From assembly GCA_903960915.1 (NCBI GenBank), contig CAJCCO010000120.1:1-64000 (forward strand): DNA of 64,000 bases, given 5' to 3'. A program made the translations under genes and the position numbers. The stretch is from an uncultured beta proteobacterium (lineage in GTDB: Bacteria > Pseudomonadota > Gammaproteobacteria > Burkholderiales > Burkholderiaceae_C). The first letter of the stretch is position 1. The number at the start of each line of letters is the position of its first letter. The notes under the pieces were generated by a model, which did no database searches, had not been told where the DNA came from, and saw nothing but the letters and a program-made list of their open reading frames with translations. Of this stretch, positions 17,058-25,769 are shown piece by piece.

Positions 17058-18469
17058 CCAGCATGACCAGCATGAGCGCTACTGAGCATCTGCTGCACAG
17101 CCACCGCCCCGGGCTGGAGGCGCTGCGGGTGCTGTCGGCCTCGGGCCAGCTGGGCTATGGCATTCCTGCCGAAGCGCTGGCGCGCGGTATGGAACGTCGG
17201 CCGCATTTCATGGGCTGTGACATGGGCTCGATCGACCCCGGCCCGTATTACCTGGGCTCAGGCGAAATGGCGGCGCCCGCCAGCATGGTCCACCGCGACC
17301 TCACGCTGGTGCTGCTGGCAGCACGCCAAGCCCATATTCCACTCATCATTGGCAGCGCTGGCACGGCCGGGGCACAACCGCACCTCGACGCCACCGTGGC
17401 CATCGTGCTGGAAATTGCCCGTGCGCATGGCTTGAGCTTTCGCTTGTGCACGGTCAGCAGCGATGTGTCTGATGTCCTGGTGGTCAATGCGCAACAAGCC
17501 GGCATGCTCCACCCGATTGGCCCCATGACCGAGCCCACCGAGGCGGACATTCTGAGCTGCACCCACATCGTGGGCCAGTGCGGCACCGAAACCCTGCGCC
17601 GCGCCCTGGCCACCGGGCCCGATGTTCTGATTGCCGGGCGTGCCTGCGACACCGCCATCTTTGCCACCCTGCCCGAAATGCTGGGCTACCCCAGCGCCCT
17701 GGCCTTGCACATGGCCAAGATCATTGAATGCACATCTCTGTGCTGCCGTCCGGGTGGGCGTGATGCCATGTTGGCCGAGTTGACTATGGATAACTTCAGC
17801 CTGGAGAGCATGAACCCGGACTTGCATGCCACCCCCGCCTCGGTTGCCGCACACGCGCTGTACGAACAAAGCGACCCGTTTGAAGTGCAAGAACCCAGTG
17901 GCACCCTTTATCTGCAGGAGGCCTGTTACACGGCGCTCGATGCGCACCGCACGCAGGTCAGCGGCGCCCGGTTTGTGCCGCGCGACCAGCCCACGCTGAA
18001 GATAGAAGGCGCCGCCTATGTGGGCGCCCGCGCCGTGCTGGTCGCCGGTGTGGCTGACCCCTTCATGATTGAGCAACTGCCGCTGGCGCTGCACACCGTA
18101 GAGCGCAAGGTGCGACAGTTGGTCCCGGGCGACTGGACGCTGTTTCCCCATGTCTACGGCCAAGGCGCGGTGCGCACCCTGGCGCAGGCGCAGCACAGCC
18201 GCCATGAAGCGGGCTTGGTACTTGAATTCATCGCCCCCGATGCCGACCTGGCGCGCACGGTGGCCAGTGTGTTCAAGCAAAACTTGCTGCACTTTTCTTA
18301 CCCCGGCAGGTTGTGCACAGCGGGCAACCTGGCGTTTGCATTCACCCCCAGTGAACTCGACGCCAACGCGGCCTACCGCTTTGTGCTTTACCACGTGATG
18401 CAGGCCGCGCCCCTGGAAGACATCTTCACCATTGAGACCCAAAACGTCTCCTTTGCACCCGTTCATTAA
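17054..18469 (+). CDS. AtuA family protein (acyclic terpene utilization AtuA-like, DUF1446)
   Basis: A 471-residue protein. The conserved family block MGCDMGSIDPGPYYLGSG is at residues 57-74, followed by IIGSAGTAGAQPHLD and IAGRACDTAIFATLPE. AtuA was named from acyclic terpene degradation in Pseudomonas, but most homologues have no proven reaction. The start has three in-frame ATGs within a repeated ATGACCAGC, so the first (ATGA overlap) and the others are all possible. Pairing with DUF4387 and placement before a LeuCD-like hydro-lyase suggest an isomerase or hydratase step on a carboxylate; this is inference. Confidence 0.8.
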   Translation: MTSMTSMSATEHLLHSHRPGLEALRVLSASGQLGYGIPAEALARGMERRPHFMGCDMGSIDPGPYYLGSGEMAAPASMVHRDLTLVLLAARQAHIPLIIGSAGTAGAQPHLDATVAIVLEIARAHGLSFRLCTVSSDVSDVLVVNAQQAGMLHPIGPMTEPTEADILSCTHIVGQCGTETLRRALATGPDVLIAGRACDTAIFATLPEMLGYPSALALHMAKIIECTSLCCRPGGRDAMLAELTMDNFSLESMNPDLHATPASVAAHALYEQSDPFEVQEPSGTLYLQEACYTALDAHRTQVSGARFVPRDQPTLKIEGAAYVGARAVLVAGVADPFMIEQLPLALHTVERKVRQLVPGDWTLFPHVYGQGAVRTLAQAQHSRHEAGLVLEFIAPDADLARTVASVFKQNLLHFSYPGRLCTAGNLAFAFTPSELDANAAYRFVLYHVMQAAPLEDIFTIETQNVSFAPVH

Positions 18470-18479
18470 CCGTTTTCTT

Positions 18480-19274
18480 ATGGTCCTGACCCTCCCTTTA
18501 CCCAAATACCATCAGATTTACCTGGTGCTGCGCGAACAACTGCAAGAAGGCCGCTTTGCGGAAGGCTTGCAAGCCGAGGTGGTGCTGAGCAAACAGTTTG
18601 GCGTGGGCCGCGTCACGGTCCGTCGGGCCTTGGAGCAACTGGCCGCCGAAGGACTGATCATTCGCGAGGCTGGCCGCGGTACACGCCCGGCACCGACCAA
18701 GCAATCCTTGAGCGCGGGCCTAGCCAGCAGCCAGGCCAAGGCGTCTGCCACACGGCTGACGGGCCTGCTGGAAAACATTGTCAGCACCAGTTTGCAGACG
18801 TCGGTGAAGGTGCTGGAGTGGCGCACGGTGGGCGCCTCGCCCAGCGTGGCCGAAGCCTTGCAAATTCCCGTGGGCGCCAAGGTGAAGAAAGCGGTGCGCC
18901 GACGCAGCGCCACAGAAGGCCCGGTGTCTCACATCACCACCTACATTCCCGAAGCGCTGGCCAGCAGCTTCAGCCGTGCCGATCTGACGCTAAAACCGAT
19001 TCTGCGGCTGCTGGAAGAGTCGGGTATCGAGCTGGGCCGTGCCCGTCAAACCGTGTCGGCGCGTCAAGCAGACGCCCTGGTCGCCGCTGAGCTGGAAGTG
19101 CCGGTGGGTACCGCCTTGCTGTCGGTGCATCGAGTGGTGTACGACACCCAGAACCGCCCTGTGCAATGGCTCAACGGTCTGTACCGACCCGACCGCTACG
19201 AGTACCAGATGGAGGTGTCCCAGGTCGGCAGCATTGACGCCCGCATTTCTGTCAAAGAGAACCTGGCGCGCTGA
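18480..19274 (+). CDS. GntR-family transcriptional regulator, HutC/UTRA type
   Basis: A 264-residue DNA-binding protein. Residues 9-75 form a GntR winged helix (KYHQIYLVLREQLQEG, then LSKQFGVGRVTVRRALEQL as the helix-turn-helix). Residues about 105-255 form a UTRA effector domain (ITTYIPEAL, ending YRPDRYEYQMEV). ATG at 18480 follows the AtuA-like stop by 10 bases, within the same operon. It is the only regulator in the cluster, so it is the best candidate to bind the palindromes at 2722-2743 and 11293-11316 and to sense a pathway intermediate. Confidence 0.9.
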   Translation: MVLTLPLPKYHQIYLVLREQLQEGRFAEGLQAEVVLSKQFGVGRVTVRRALEQLAAEGLIIREAGRGTRPAPTKQSLSAGLASSQAKASATRLTGLLENIVSTSLQTSVKVLEWRTVGASPSVAEALQIPVGAKVKKAVRRRSATEGPVSHITTYIPEALASSFSRADLTLKPILRLLEESGIELGRARQTVSARQADALVAAELEVPVGTALLSVHRVVYDTQNRPVQWLNGLYRPDRYEYQMEVSQVGSIDARISVKENLAR

Positions 19275-19328
19275 CATGCCAGCCGCCACGAACCCCATCA
19301 CCGCCACCGTCCACTACCAAAAACTCGC

Positions 19329-20618
19329 ATGACACACACCTCGTTGCCAGCGCGTACGCTGGCGCAAAAACTCATTGCTCAGGCGGCCGGTATGGCCCAT
19401 GTTGAGCCCGGAGAAATCGTGAACTGCAAGGTTGACCTGGCCATGTTTCACGACTCCTCCGGCCCGCGCCGGCTCAAGCCCATGCTCGAATCGCTGGGCG
19501 CCAGCATCTGGGACAAGTCCAAGGTGGTGCTGGTGATGGACCACTACGTCCCCGAGCAAGACGACGACTCGCGGCGCATCGTGCGCATTGCGCGCGACTG
19601 GGCACGCGAGCAACAACTACCGCATGTCTACGACAGCATTGGCATTTGCCACGTGGTGCTGCCGCAAAAAGGCCATATCCGACCCGGCATGTTTTGCGTG
19701 GGGGGCGATTCGCATTCGCCCACCGGCGGCGCCTTTGGCGCCTATATGTTTGGCATTGGCAGCACGGAGATGCTCGGTGTCATGGTGACTGGCGAACTGT
19801 GGGTGCGCGTGCCGCAAACCCTGCGCATGGCCTGGAAAAACCGCTTGGCGCCAGGTGTTATGGCCAAGGACATGATGCTGCACATGATTGGCCAGTTCGG
19901 CATGAACGGGGGCCAGTACCAGGCGGTGGAGTTTTGCGGCACGGCAGTGCAAGCCCTGTCCATGCAGGAGCGCATGACGCTGTCTAACATGAGCGCCGAA
20001 ATGGGCGCACAAGCCGGCCTGATTGCACCCGATGCCATTACCCACGACTGGCTGCAAGCCGCTGGCGTTGCCATGCCAGCCGACGCCGCCGATGCCTCCT
20101 ATTGGCAGACCGATGCCCAGGCCCCCTGCACCACCTACGACTTTGATGCCGCCACACTGGCCCCGCAAGTGGCCGCTCCGCACAGCCCGTCCAACACGCA
20201 CCCGGTGCAGGCTTTGGCCAACACCCGGGTCGATGTGGCCTACATCGGCGCCTGCACCGGCGCCAAGCTAGACGACCTGCGCGCAGCCGCCCTCGTGCTG
20301 AAAGGCCAGCGCGTGGCCCACGGCGTGCGCCTGATGGTGGCGCCCGCCAGCCTGCAAGACATGCAGGCGGCGCAAACCGAAGGCATCATGGATGTGCTGC
20401 GCCAGGCCGGGGCCGATGTGCTGCCCACCTCGTGCGGCGCCTGCTCCGGTTATGGCGGCAGCATTCCCGATGGTGCCAACGTCATTGCCACCACCGCGCG
20501 AAATTTCAAAGGCCGCATGGGTTCGAGCACCGCGCAGGTCTACCTGGCATCGCCTTACACGGTAGCCGCTTCGGCCCTGCGCGGCAGCATCAGCGACCCC
20601 CGGGAGCTACTGGCATGA
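19329..20618 (+). CDS. Aconitase-family hydro-lyase, large subunit (LeuC / dimethylmalate dehydratase-like)
   Basis: A 429-residue [4Fe-4S] hydro-lyase subunit. Cluster ligands are Cys309 (IGACTGAKLDD), Cys369 and Cys372 (TSCGACSGYGG). VVLVMDHYVP and FCVGGDSHSPTGGAFGA are the active-site segments. Length and split-subunit structure fit the 3-isopropylmalate dehydratase / homoaconitase / 2,3-dimethylmalate dehydratase group. No leuB or leuA is nearby, and the linked C-C lyase at 22553 argues for a catabolic substrate such as a methylated malate. Starts 54 bases after the GntR stop. Confidence 0.87.
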   Translation: MTHTSLPARTLAQKLIAQAAGMAHVEPGEIVNCKVDLAMFHDSSGPRRLKPMLESLGASIWDKSKVVLVMDHYVPEQDDDSRRIVRIARDWAREQQLPHVYDSIGICHVVLPQKGHIRPGMFCVGGDSHSPTGGAFGAYMFGIGSTEMLGVMVTGELWVRVPQTLRMAWKNRLAPGVMAKDMMLHMIGQFGMNGGQYQAVEFCGTAVQALSMQERMTLSNMSAEMGAQAGLIAPDAITHDWLQAAGVAMPADAADASYWQTDAQAPCTTYDFDAATLAPQVAAPHSPSNTHPVQALANTRVDVAYIGACTGAKLDDLRAAALVLKGQRVAHGVRLMVAPASLQDMQAAQTEGIMDVLRQAGADVLPTSCGACSGYGGSIPDGANVIATTARNFKGRMGSSTAQVYLASPYTVAASALRGSISDPRELLA

Positions 20619-21103
20619 GCACGCACAAAGTCTGGAAGGTGGGCGCCGACATCGACACCGATGCGCTGGCTCCAGGGGCTTATATGAAACTCGGGATTGA
20701 AGGCATTGCGCCGCATTGCCTGGAAGCCGTGCGCCCCGAATTTGCGACGCAAGTGCGCGCAGGCGATGTGCTGGTGGCGGGCCCGAACTTTGGCATTGGC
20801 TCCTCGCGCGAGCAAGCCGCTGCCGCGCTGGTACATCTCGGCATACGCGCCGTGATTGCGCCCTCCTTCGGCGGCCTGTACTTCAGAAACGCCTTCAATT
20901 TGGGTTTGCTGCTGCTCACTGTTGCCGAAGCGCCCACGCTGGCAGACGGCGAGCTGCTAGACCTTGACCTGGCCTCGCTCACCCTCACGCGCGCCAACGG
21001 CCAACGCCTGCCCTGTGAGCCTATCCCAGCGTTTTTGCTGGACATGGTGGCAGCGGGCGGCTTGATGAATCAACTCAGAAAAAAGTTGGGAAAAACCACA
21101 TGA
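20615..21103 (+). CDS. Aconitase-family hydro-lyase, small subunit (LeuD-like)
   Basis: A 162-residue swivel-domain subunit that completes the active site of the large subunit. Landmarks are VGADIDTDALAPGAYM and PNFGIGSSREQAAAALVHLGI, the GSSRE loop that binds the substrate carboxylate, then APSFGGLYFRNAFNLGLL. Start is ATG in an ATGA overlap with the large subunit and it ends in an ATGA overlap with the flavoprotein gene, as expected for a stoichiometric complex. Confidence 0.88.
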   Translation: MSTHKVWKVGADIDTDALAPGAYMKLGIEGIAPHCLEAVRPEFATQVRAGDVLVAGPNFGIGSSREQAAAALVHLGIRAVIAPSFGGLYFRNAFNLGLLLLTVAEAPTLADGELLDLDLASLTLTRANGQRLPCEPIPAFLLDMVAAGGLMNQLRKKLGKTT

Positions 21104-22503
21104 ACCCGATCCGTATCGTGCGCAGCGAACAGCCCCCGCCGCAGGAACAGGCGCTGCATGTTCAAGTGGCCATCGTGGGCGCAGGCGCCTGCGGTCTGAG
21201 CGCGGCTATTCGCCTGCGCGATGCCGGTGTGGCCTGCGTGCTGCTGGAGCGCGATGCCAGCCCCAGCGGCTCCACCGCCTTGTCGTCAGGCTTTATCCCG
21301 GCAGCCGGTACGCGCCTGCAAAAGTCTTTGGGCATTGAAGATGACAGCAGCTTGTTTGCGCAAGACGTGCAGGCCAAAGCCCATGGCGACGCCGCGCCCC
21401 ATTTGGTGAGCGCTTATACCGAGGCCGTCACGCAGGCGATTGATGCGCTGGAAGCGCGCCACGGCATCACCTTTGAAGTGCTGGACGGCTTTTTGTACCC
21501 CGGCCACCGGGTGCGCCGCATGCACGCCGTGCCCGAGCGCACCGGCGCTGCGCTGATGGCGGCGCTGGAGCGTGCCGCGCAAGCCGCTGGCGCCGATATC
21601 GTGACCGAAGCGCTGGTCCGTGAACTCTGGGTCAACGCCGCCGACCAGGTGCTGGGCCTGGGCTTCGAGCGCCCGGACGGCAGCCTGGAATACCTGACCT
21701 GCGACGCCTTGCTGCTGGCCTGCAATGGCTTTGGCGGCAACCCCGAGATGGTCAACGACCTGCTGCCCGCCATGCGCCACGCCACCTTTGCCGGCCATAC
21801 CGGCAACGACGGCAGCGCCATCGTCTGGGGGCGTCAACTCCAGGCCGGGCTGGCCGACCTGGGCGGCTACCAGGGTCACGGCTCCTGGGCTATTCCACAG
21901 GGTGCGCTGATGAGCTGGGCCATGATGATGGAAGGCGGTGTGCAGATCAATGCCGAGGGCGAACGCTTTCACGACGAAACCCAGGGCTACTCGGAGGCCG
22001 CCGTGCACGTGCTGGCGCAACCCGGCGGCGTGGCCTGGAACATTCTGGATACCCCGCTGCTGGCCATGGCCCGCACCTTCCCCGATTTTGTCGAGGCAGA
22101 AAAAGCCGGGGCGCTCAAGCAGGCGCCCGATGCGGCGGCGCTGGCGCAACTGATAGGCTGCAAGCCAGACACGCTGAATCAAACCCTGGCAGGCGTGCAA
22201 GCCGGCCAGACCGACGCGTTTGGCCGCTGCTTCAAGCGCGCCTTAAGCGCCCCTTATTTCGCCGTCAAGGTGACCGGCGCCCTGTTTCACACGCAAGGTG
22301 GCCTGGCTATTGATGCGCACTGCCGCGTCCTCAAAGAAGACGGCACACCCCTGCCCAACCTGCTGGCTGCGGGGGGTGCCGCGCGCGGTGTTTCGGGCAA
22401 CGCCGTCTGGGGCTATTTATCGGGCAACGGCCTGCTCAGCGCCCTGGGCGGCGGCTGGGTAGCGGCGGGCACCCTGGCGGCACAGTTGCAGCCGGCGGCC
22501 TAG
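21100..22503 (+). CDS. FAD-dependent oxidoreductase, fumarate reductase / tricarballylate dehydrogenase-like
   Basis: A soluble flavoprotein of 467 residues. The dinucleotide-binding motif is VGAGACG (26-32), the acidic end of the second strand is LLERDASPSGS, and the C-terminal FAD segment is NLLAAGGAARGVSGNAVWGY. The GERFHDE motif is typical of the fumarate reductase/KstD superfamily, which reduces or forms a C=C bond next to a carboxyl or keto group. No heme or Fe-S partner is nearby. In this setting it probably introduces or removes a double bond before or after the hydro-lyase step. Confidence 0.83.
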   Translation: MNPIRIVRSEQPPPQEQALHVQVAIVGAGACGLSAAIRLRDAGVACVLLERDASPSGSTALSSGFIPAAGTRLQKSLGIEDDSSLFAQDVQAKAHGDAAPHLVSAYTEAVTQAIDALEARHGITFEVLDGFLYPGHRVRRMHAVPERTGAALMAALERAAQAAGADIVTEALVRELWVNAADQVLGLGFERPDGSLEYLTCDALLLACNGFGGNPEMVNDLLPAMRHATFAGHTGNDGSAIVWGRQLQAGLADLGGYQGHGSWAIPQGALMSWAMMMEGGVQINAEGERFHDETQGYSEAAVHVLAQPGGVAWNILDTPLLAMARTFPDFVEAEKAGALKQAPDAAALAQLIGCKPDTLNQTLAGVQAGQTDAFGRCFKRALSAPYFAVKVTGALFHTQGGLAIDAHCRVLKEDGTPLPNLLAAGGAARGVSGNAVWGYLSGNGLLSALGGGWVAAGTLAAQLQPAA

Positions 22504-22552
22504 CGTGGTACGGTCGATTTTTTTGATTCTCTCCACAAGACCCCAAGGTTTT

Positions 22553-23413
22553 ATGCATTCAACTTTCAAGCAGCGGCTGCAACAGCCGCAAGCGGTGCTC
22601 GCGCCCGGCGTGTACGACGCACTCACTGCGCTGATCGCCGAGCAAGCCGGTTTTGAGGCGCTGTACCTGTCAGGTGCCTCGATTGCCTACACCCGGCTGG
22701 GCCGCTCCGACATTGGCTTGACCACCGCCACCGAGGTGGCCGACACGCTGGCACGCATCACCGAGCGGGTGAACCTGCCGGTGATCACCGATGCCGATAC
22801 CGGCTTTGGCAACGCGCTCAACACCATGCGTACCGTGAAGCTGTTTGAGCGTTCGGGGGCGGCCATGCTGCAACTCGAAGACCAAACCTTTCCCAAACGA
22901 TGCGGCCACTTGGACGGCAAGAGCGTGATTCCTGTTGGCGAGATGTGCGGCAAGCTCAAGGCCGCGCTGGATGCGCGCACCTCGCAAGACACGCTCATTC
23001 TGGCGCGCACCGACGCGCTGGCAATTGAGGGCCTGGACGCCGCACTGGACCGTGCCGAACGCTACCTGGAATGTGGCGTGGACGCCCTGTTCATTGAAGC
23101 CCTGCGCACGCCCGAGCAAATGGATGCGGCCTGCCGCCGCTTTGGCCAGCGCATTCCCCTGCTGGCCAATATGGTGGAGGGCGGCAAAACGCCGGTGCAA
23201 AGCGCCGCCGAGTTGCAAGCGCGCGGCTTTCGAATCGTGATTTTTCCGGGCGGCACGGCGCGCGCTGTGGCGCACACCCTGCAAGCGTATTACGCCAGCC
23301 TGCACCAGCACCAGACCACCGCCCCCTGGCAGTCGAAGATGCTGGACTTTGATGGCCTCAATGACGTCATTGGCACCACCGAACTGATGGCGCAGGGTAA
23401 ACGCTACGAGTGA
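22553..23413 (+). CDS. Isocitrate lyase / PEP mutase superfamily C-C lyase (dimethylmalate or methylisocitrate lyase-like)
   Basis: A 286-residue TIM-barrel lyase. Metal-binding TDADTGFGN has Asp80 and Asp82. The gating loop PKRCGHLDGK carries the catalytic Cys117 that marks true lyases rather than PEP mutases. The family includes isocitrate, 2-methylisocitrate and 2,3-dimethylmalate lyases and oxaloacetate decarboxylase. The ATG at 22553 fits the family N-terminus; an upstream GTG at 22505 would add 16 unrelated residues. As last gene of the cluster it would split the hydrated acid into two short products such as pyruvate plus a carboxylate. Confidence 0.87.
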   Translation: MHSTFKQRLQQPQAVLAPGVYDALTALIAEQAGFEALYLSGASIAYTRLGRSDIGLTTATEVADTLARITERVNLPVITDADTGFGNALNTMRTVKLFERSGAAMLQLEDQTFPKRCGHLDGKSVIPVGEMCGKLKAALDARTSQDTLILARTDALAIEGLDAALDRAERYLECGVDALFIEALRTPEQMDAACRRFGQRIPLLANMVEGGKTPVQSAAELQARGFRIVIFPGGTARAVAHTLQAYYASLHQHQTTAPWQSKMLDFDGLNDVIGTTELMAQGKRYE

Positions 23414-23427
23414 GGCCGCGTCCGGTT

Positions 23428-24621
23428 TTAACCGGCAGCGCGGCGCGTCAGAATGTCGAAGGCGGGCAAGGTTTTGCCTTCCAGCACTTCCAGGAAAGCG
23501 CCGCCGCCGGTCGAGATGTACCCCACTTGCTGCTCGATGCCGTACTTGGCAATGGCGGCCAAGGTGTCGCCACCGCCGGCAATGCTGAAGGCGCTGGACT
23601 CGGCAATGGCCTGGGCAATCACCCGGGTGCCGTTCTCAAACGCGGCAAATTCAAACACGCCCACGGGGCCGTTCCAGACGATGGTGCCGGCCTTTTTGAG
23701 CTGCGCGGCCAAGGCGGCGGCAGTCTCTGGGCCAATGTCCAAAATCAAATCGTCATCTGCGACTTCAGTGGCCCGTTTCACCGTGGCCACGGCATCGGCG
23801 GCAAAGGTTTTGGCGCACACCACATCGGTAGGAATTGGCACGTCGGCGCCGCGCGCTTTCATGATCTCAATCACGGCTTTGGCCTCGGCCAATAAATCGG
23901 GTTCAGCCAGGCTTTTGCCAATCTTCAGACCGGCGGCCAGCATGAAGGTGTTGGCAATGCCGCCGCCCACAATGAGCTGGTCCACGTTGTACGCCAGGCT
24001 CTTCAAAATGGTGAGCTTGGTGCTGACTTTGGAGCCCGCCACAATGGCCACCAAGGGCCGTTTGGGCGAGGCCAGGGCCTTGCTGATGGCGTCCATTTCG
24101 GCCGCCAGCAAGGGGCCGGCGCAAGCCACCTTGGCAAACTGGGCAATGCCGTAGGTGGAGGCCTCGGCACGGTGTGCGGTGCCAAAGGCATCGTGCACAA
24201 AGATGTCGCACAGCGCGGCCATTTGTCGGGCCAATGCTTCGTTGTTTTTTTTCTCGCCCGGGTTGACGCGGCAGTTCTCCAGCATCACCAGCTCGCCCGG
24301 TTGCACTTGCACACCACCCACCCAATCGGCCAGCACCGGCACCTTGCGGCCCATCAGCTCGCCCAGACGCTGCGCCACGGGGGCCAGCGAGTCGGCTGGT
24401 TTGAAGGCGCCTTCGGTGGGGCGGCCCAGGTGCGAGGTGACCATCACGGCAGCGCCCGCGTCCAGCGCCATCTGAATGCAAGGAATAGAGGCGCGGATGC
24501 GGGTGTCCTCGGTGATGTGGCCGGCCGCGTCTTGCGGCACGTTGAGGTCGGCGCGGATGAACACGCGTTGGCCTTTGGCCGAGCCGTTGGCGCACAAATC
24601 AGAGAAGCGAATGACGTTCAT
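23428..24621 (-). CDS. pgk: Phosphoglycerate kinase
   Basis: Interconverts 1,3-bisphosphoglycerate and 3-phosphoglycerate with ADP/ATP. The 397-residue protein has [12 protein letters not shown] and [10 protein letters not shown] in the N-lobe, NEALARQMA, then [12 protein letters not shown], and [13 protein letters not shown] near the C-terminus. AGGA lies about 9 bases upstream of the ATG. It is convergent with the cluster's last gene at 14 bases. In relatives pyk and fba follow directly; here they are 20.8 kb away in the same orientation. Confidence 0.96.
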   Translation of the reverse strand: MNVIRFSDLCANGSAKGQRVFIRADLNVPQDAAGHITEDTRIRASIPCIQMALDAGAAVMVTSHLGRPTEGAFKPADSLAPVAQRLGELMGRKVPVLADWVGGVQVQPGELVMLENCRVNPGEKKNNEALARQMAALCDIFVHDAFGTAHRAEASTYGIAQFAKVACAGPLLAAEMDAISKALASPKRPLVAIVAGSKVSTKLTILKSLAYNVDQLIVGGGIANTFMLAAGLKIGKSLAEPDLLAEAKAVIEIMKARGADVPIPTDVVCAKTFAADAVATVKRATEVADDDLILDIGPETAAALAAQLKKAGTIVWNGPVGVFEFAAFENGTRVIAQAIAESSAFSIAGGGDTLAAIAKYGIEQQVGYISTGGGAFLEVLEGKTLPAFDILTRRAAG

Positions 24622-24661
24622 AGGAAGCGTTCCTGTGGGTGAATGAATAACTGGCGCAGAT

Positions 24662-24687
24662 TGTAGGAGCGGCCTTTGCCGCGCCGC
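24662..24687. repeat. REP-like palindromic element
   Basis: The sequence TGTAGGAGCGGC-CTTT-GCCGCGCCG begins like repetitive extragenic palindromes of Pseudomonas and other proteobacteria and contains a 5-bp stem GCGGC/GCCGC. Only one copy is seen in this window, so repetitiveness is untested. Confidence 0.45.
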
Positions 24688-24690
24688 AGG

Positions 24691-25041
24691 CTACCAGCCC
24701 AGCCCCAGATGCAGTGGCAAATACACCGCCATGCCGACCACAATGGTGCTCAGCACCACCTGCCCGACACCCTTGCGCCAGGTATACCAGGCGACGCCGG
24801 CCACGACGGCAAACAGACGGGCATCGTGCCAGGTACTGATGAGCTGGCCCTGCGTCATGACCATCTCCGGCACGATGACCGCAGCCAGCGCGGCGATGGG
24901 CGCGTATTGCAGCCCGCGCTGCGCCCAGCGTGGCAGCGTCCAGGGCTTGCTGGAGATAAAGAAGAAGGAGCGGGTGATGATGGTCACCCCCGCCATGCAG
25001 ACGATGATGAGCGGTGTCCAGAAATCAAAGCCGGCATTCAT
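24691..25041 (-). CDS. azlD: AzlD family branched-chain amino acid transport subunit
   Basis: A small 116-residue membrane protein with about four hydrophobic segments (IIVCMAGVTIITRSFFF, YAPIAALAAVIVPEM, LFAVVAGVAWYTW, VVLSTIVVGMAVYL). AzlC and AzlD together form a branched-chain amino acid exporter. The ATG at 25041 overlaps the azlC stop by ATGA. A longer in-frame reading begins at 25257 but runs through azlC and is not supported. Confidence 0.88.
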   Translation of the reverse strand: MNAGFDFWTPLIIVCMAGVTIITRSFFFISSKPWTLPRWAQRGLQYAPIAALAAVIVPEMVMTQGQLISTWHDARLFAVVAGVAWYTWRKGVGQVVLSTIVVGMAVYLPLHLGLGW

Positions 25042-25769
25042 GACGGAGCGCGCCTGGGCAAGGGCATTTCTTCGATGATCAGGCACATGGCCACGGCGGC
25101 AGCAATGGCCACCAAAATATTGAGCTTGAGCGGCAAGGCAAACGCTGCCACCGCAGCCGCCCCGGCAACGCCCGCCGACAACACGCGAAGCCGGTTGCTG
25201 GCCAGCGAGCACAAAATGCCCAGCAGGGCCAGAATGCCGGCAAAACCCAGGCCCCACGTGGTGGGAATGAAGTTGGCCATCACCACCCCCAGCACGCTGA
25301 ACACCGTCCAGGACAACCAGTTGACCAGGGAGTTCCCCGCCAGGTAGGCCTGCTGGGTGTGGCGCTGGACCGCATCGGCACCCGGCTCGGGAAAGCGCTT
25401 AACGAACAGCACATAGGTCAGGTCACCCATGAAATAGCCGCTCACCAGCCGCTGCCCCAAGGGCAGGTGCATCAAATAAGGCCGCAAGTGGGCGCTGAAC
25501 ACCACGAAGCGCAGGTTGACGCACACCGCGGTGGCCAAAATCACCCACATGGGCGCGCCCGCCGTGATCAGCGGCACGGCAGCGAGTTGCGCGCTGCCCG
25601 CAAACACCAACAGGCTCATCATCAAGGCCTCAAAGGTGCTGAGCCCCGACTTGACCATGGCCACGCCGGTCATCAGGCCCCAGGCGGCAATACCCGGGGC
25701 AGCGTCCATCATTTGCAACATGCCCAGACGAAACTCGGGGTGGCGTTGGTACTGGCGTGACAAAAACAT
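25038..25769 (-). CDS. azlC: AzlC family branched-chain amino acid permease
   Basis: The larger exporter subunit, 243 residues with six or seven hydrophobic segments. GIAAWGLMTGVAM and SLLVFAGSAQLAAVPLI are the conserved AzlC stretches. It begins one base into the fmt stop codon (TGATG), so it is part of the def-fmt-azlC-azlD run read towards pgk. Confidence 0.9.
   Translation of the reverse strand: MFLSRQYQRHPEFRLGMLQMMDAAPGIAAWGLMTGVAMVKSGLSTFEALMMSLLVFAGSAQLAAVPLITAGAPMWVILATAVCVNLRFVVFSAHLRPYLMHLPLGQRLVSGYFMGDLTYVLFVKRFPEPGADAVQRHTQQAYLAGNSLVNWLSWTVFSVLGVVMANFIPTTWGLGFAGILALLGILCSLASNRLRVLSAGVAGAAAVAAFALPLKLNILVAIAAAVAMCLIIEEMPLPRRAPS

Noticed and set aside
25042-25257. Longer AzlD start upstream at 25257
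   Set aside because: The extension is the antisense-phase reading of azlC coding sequence and lacks AzlD-like residues; the ATG at 25041 overlaps the azlC stop as expected.
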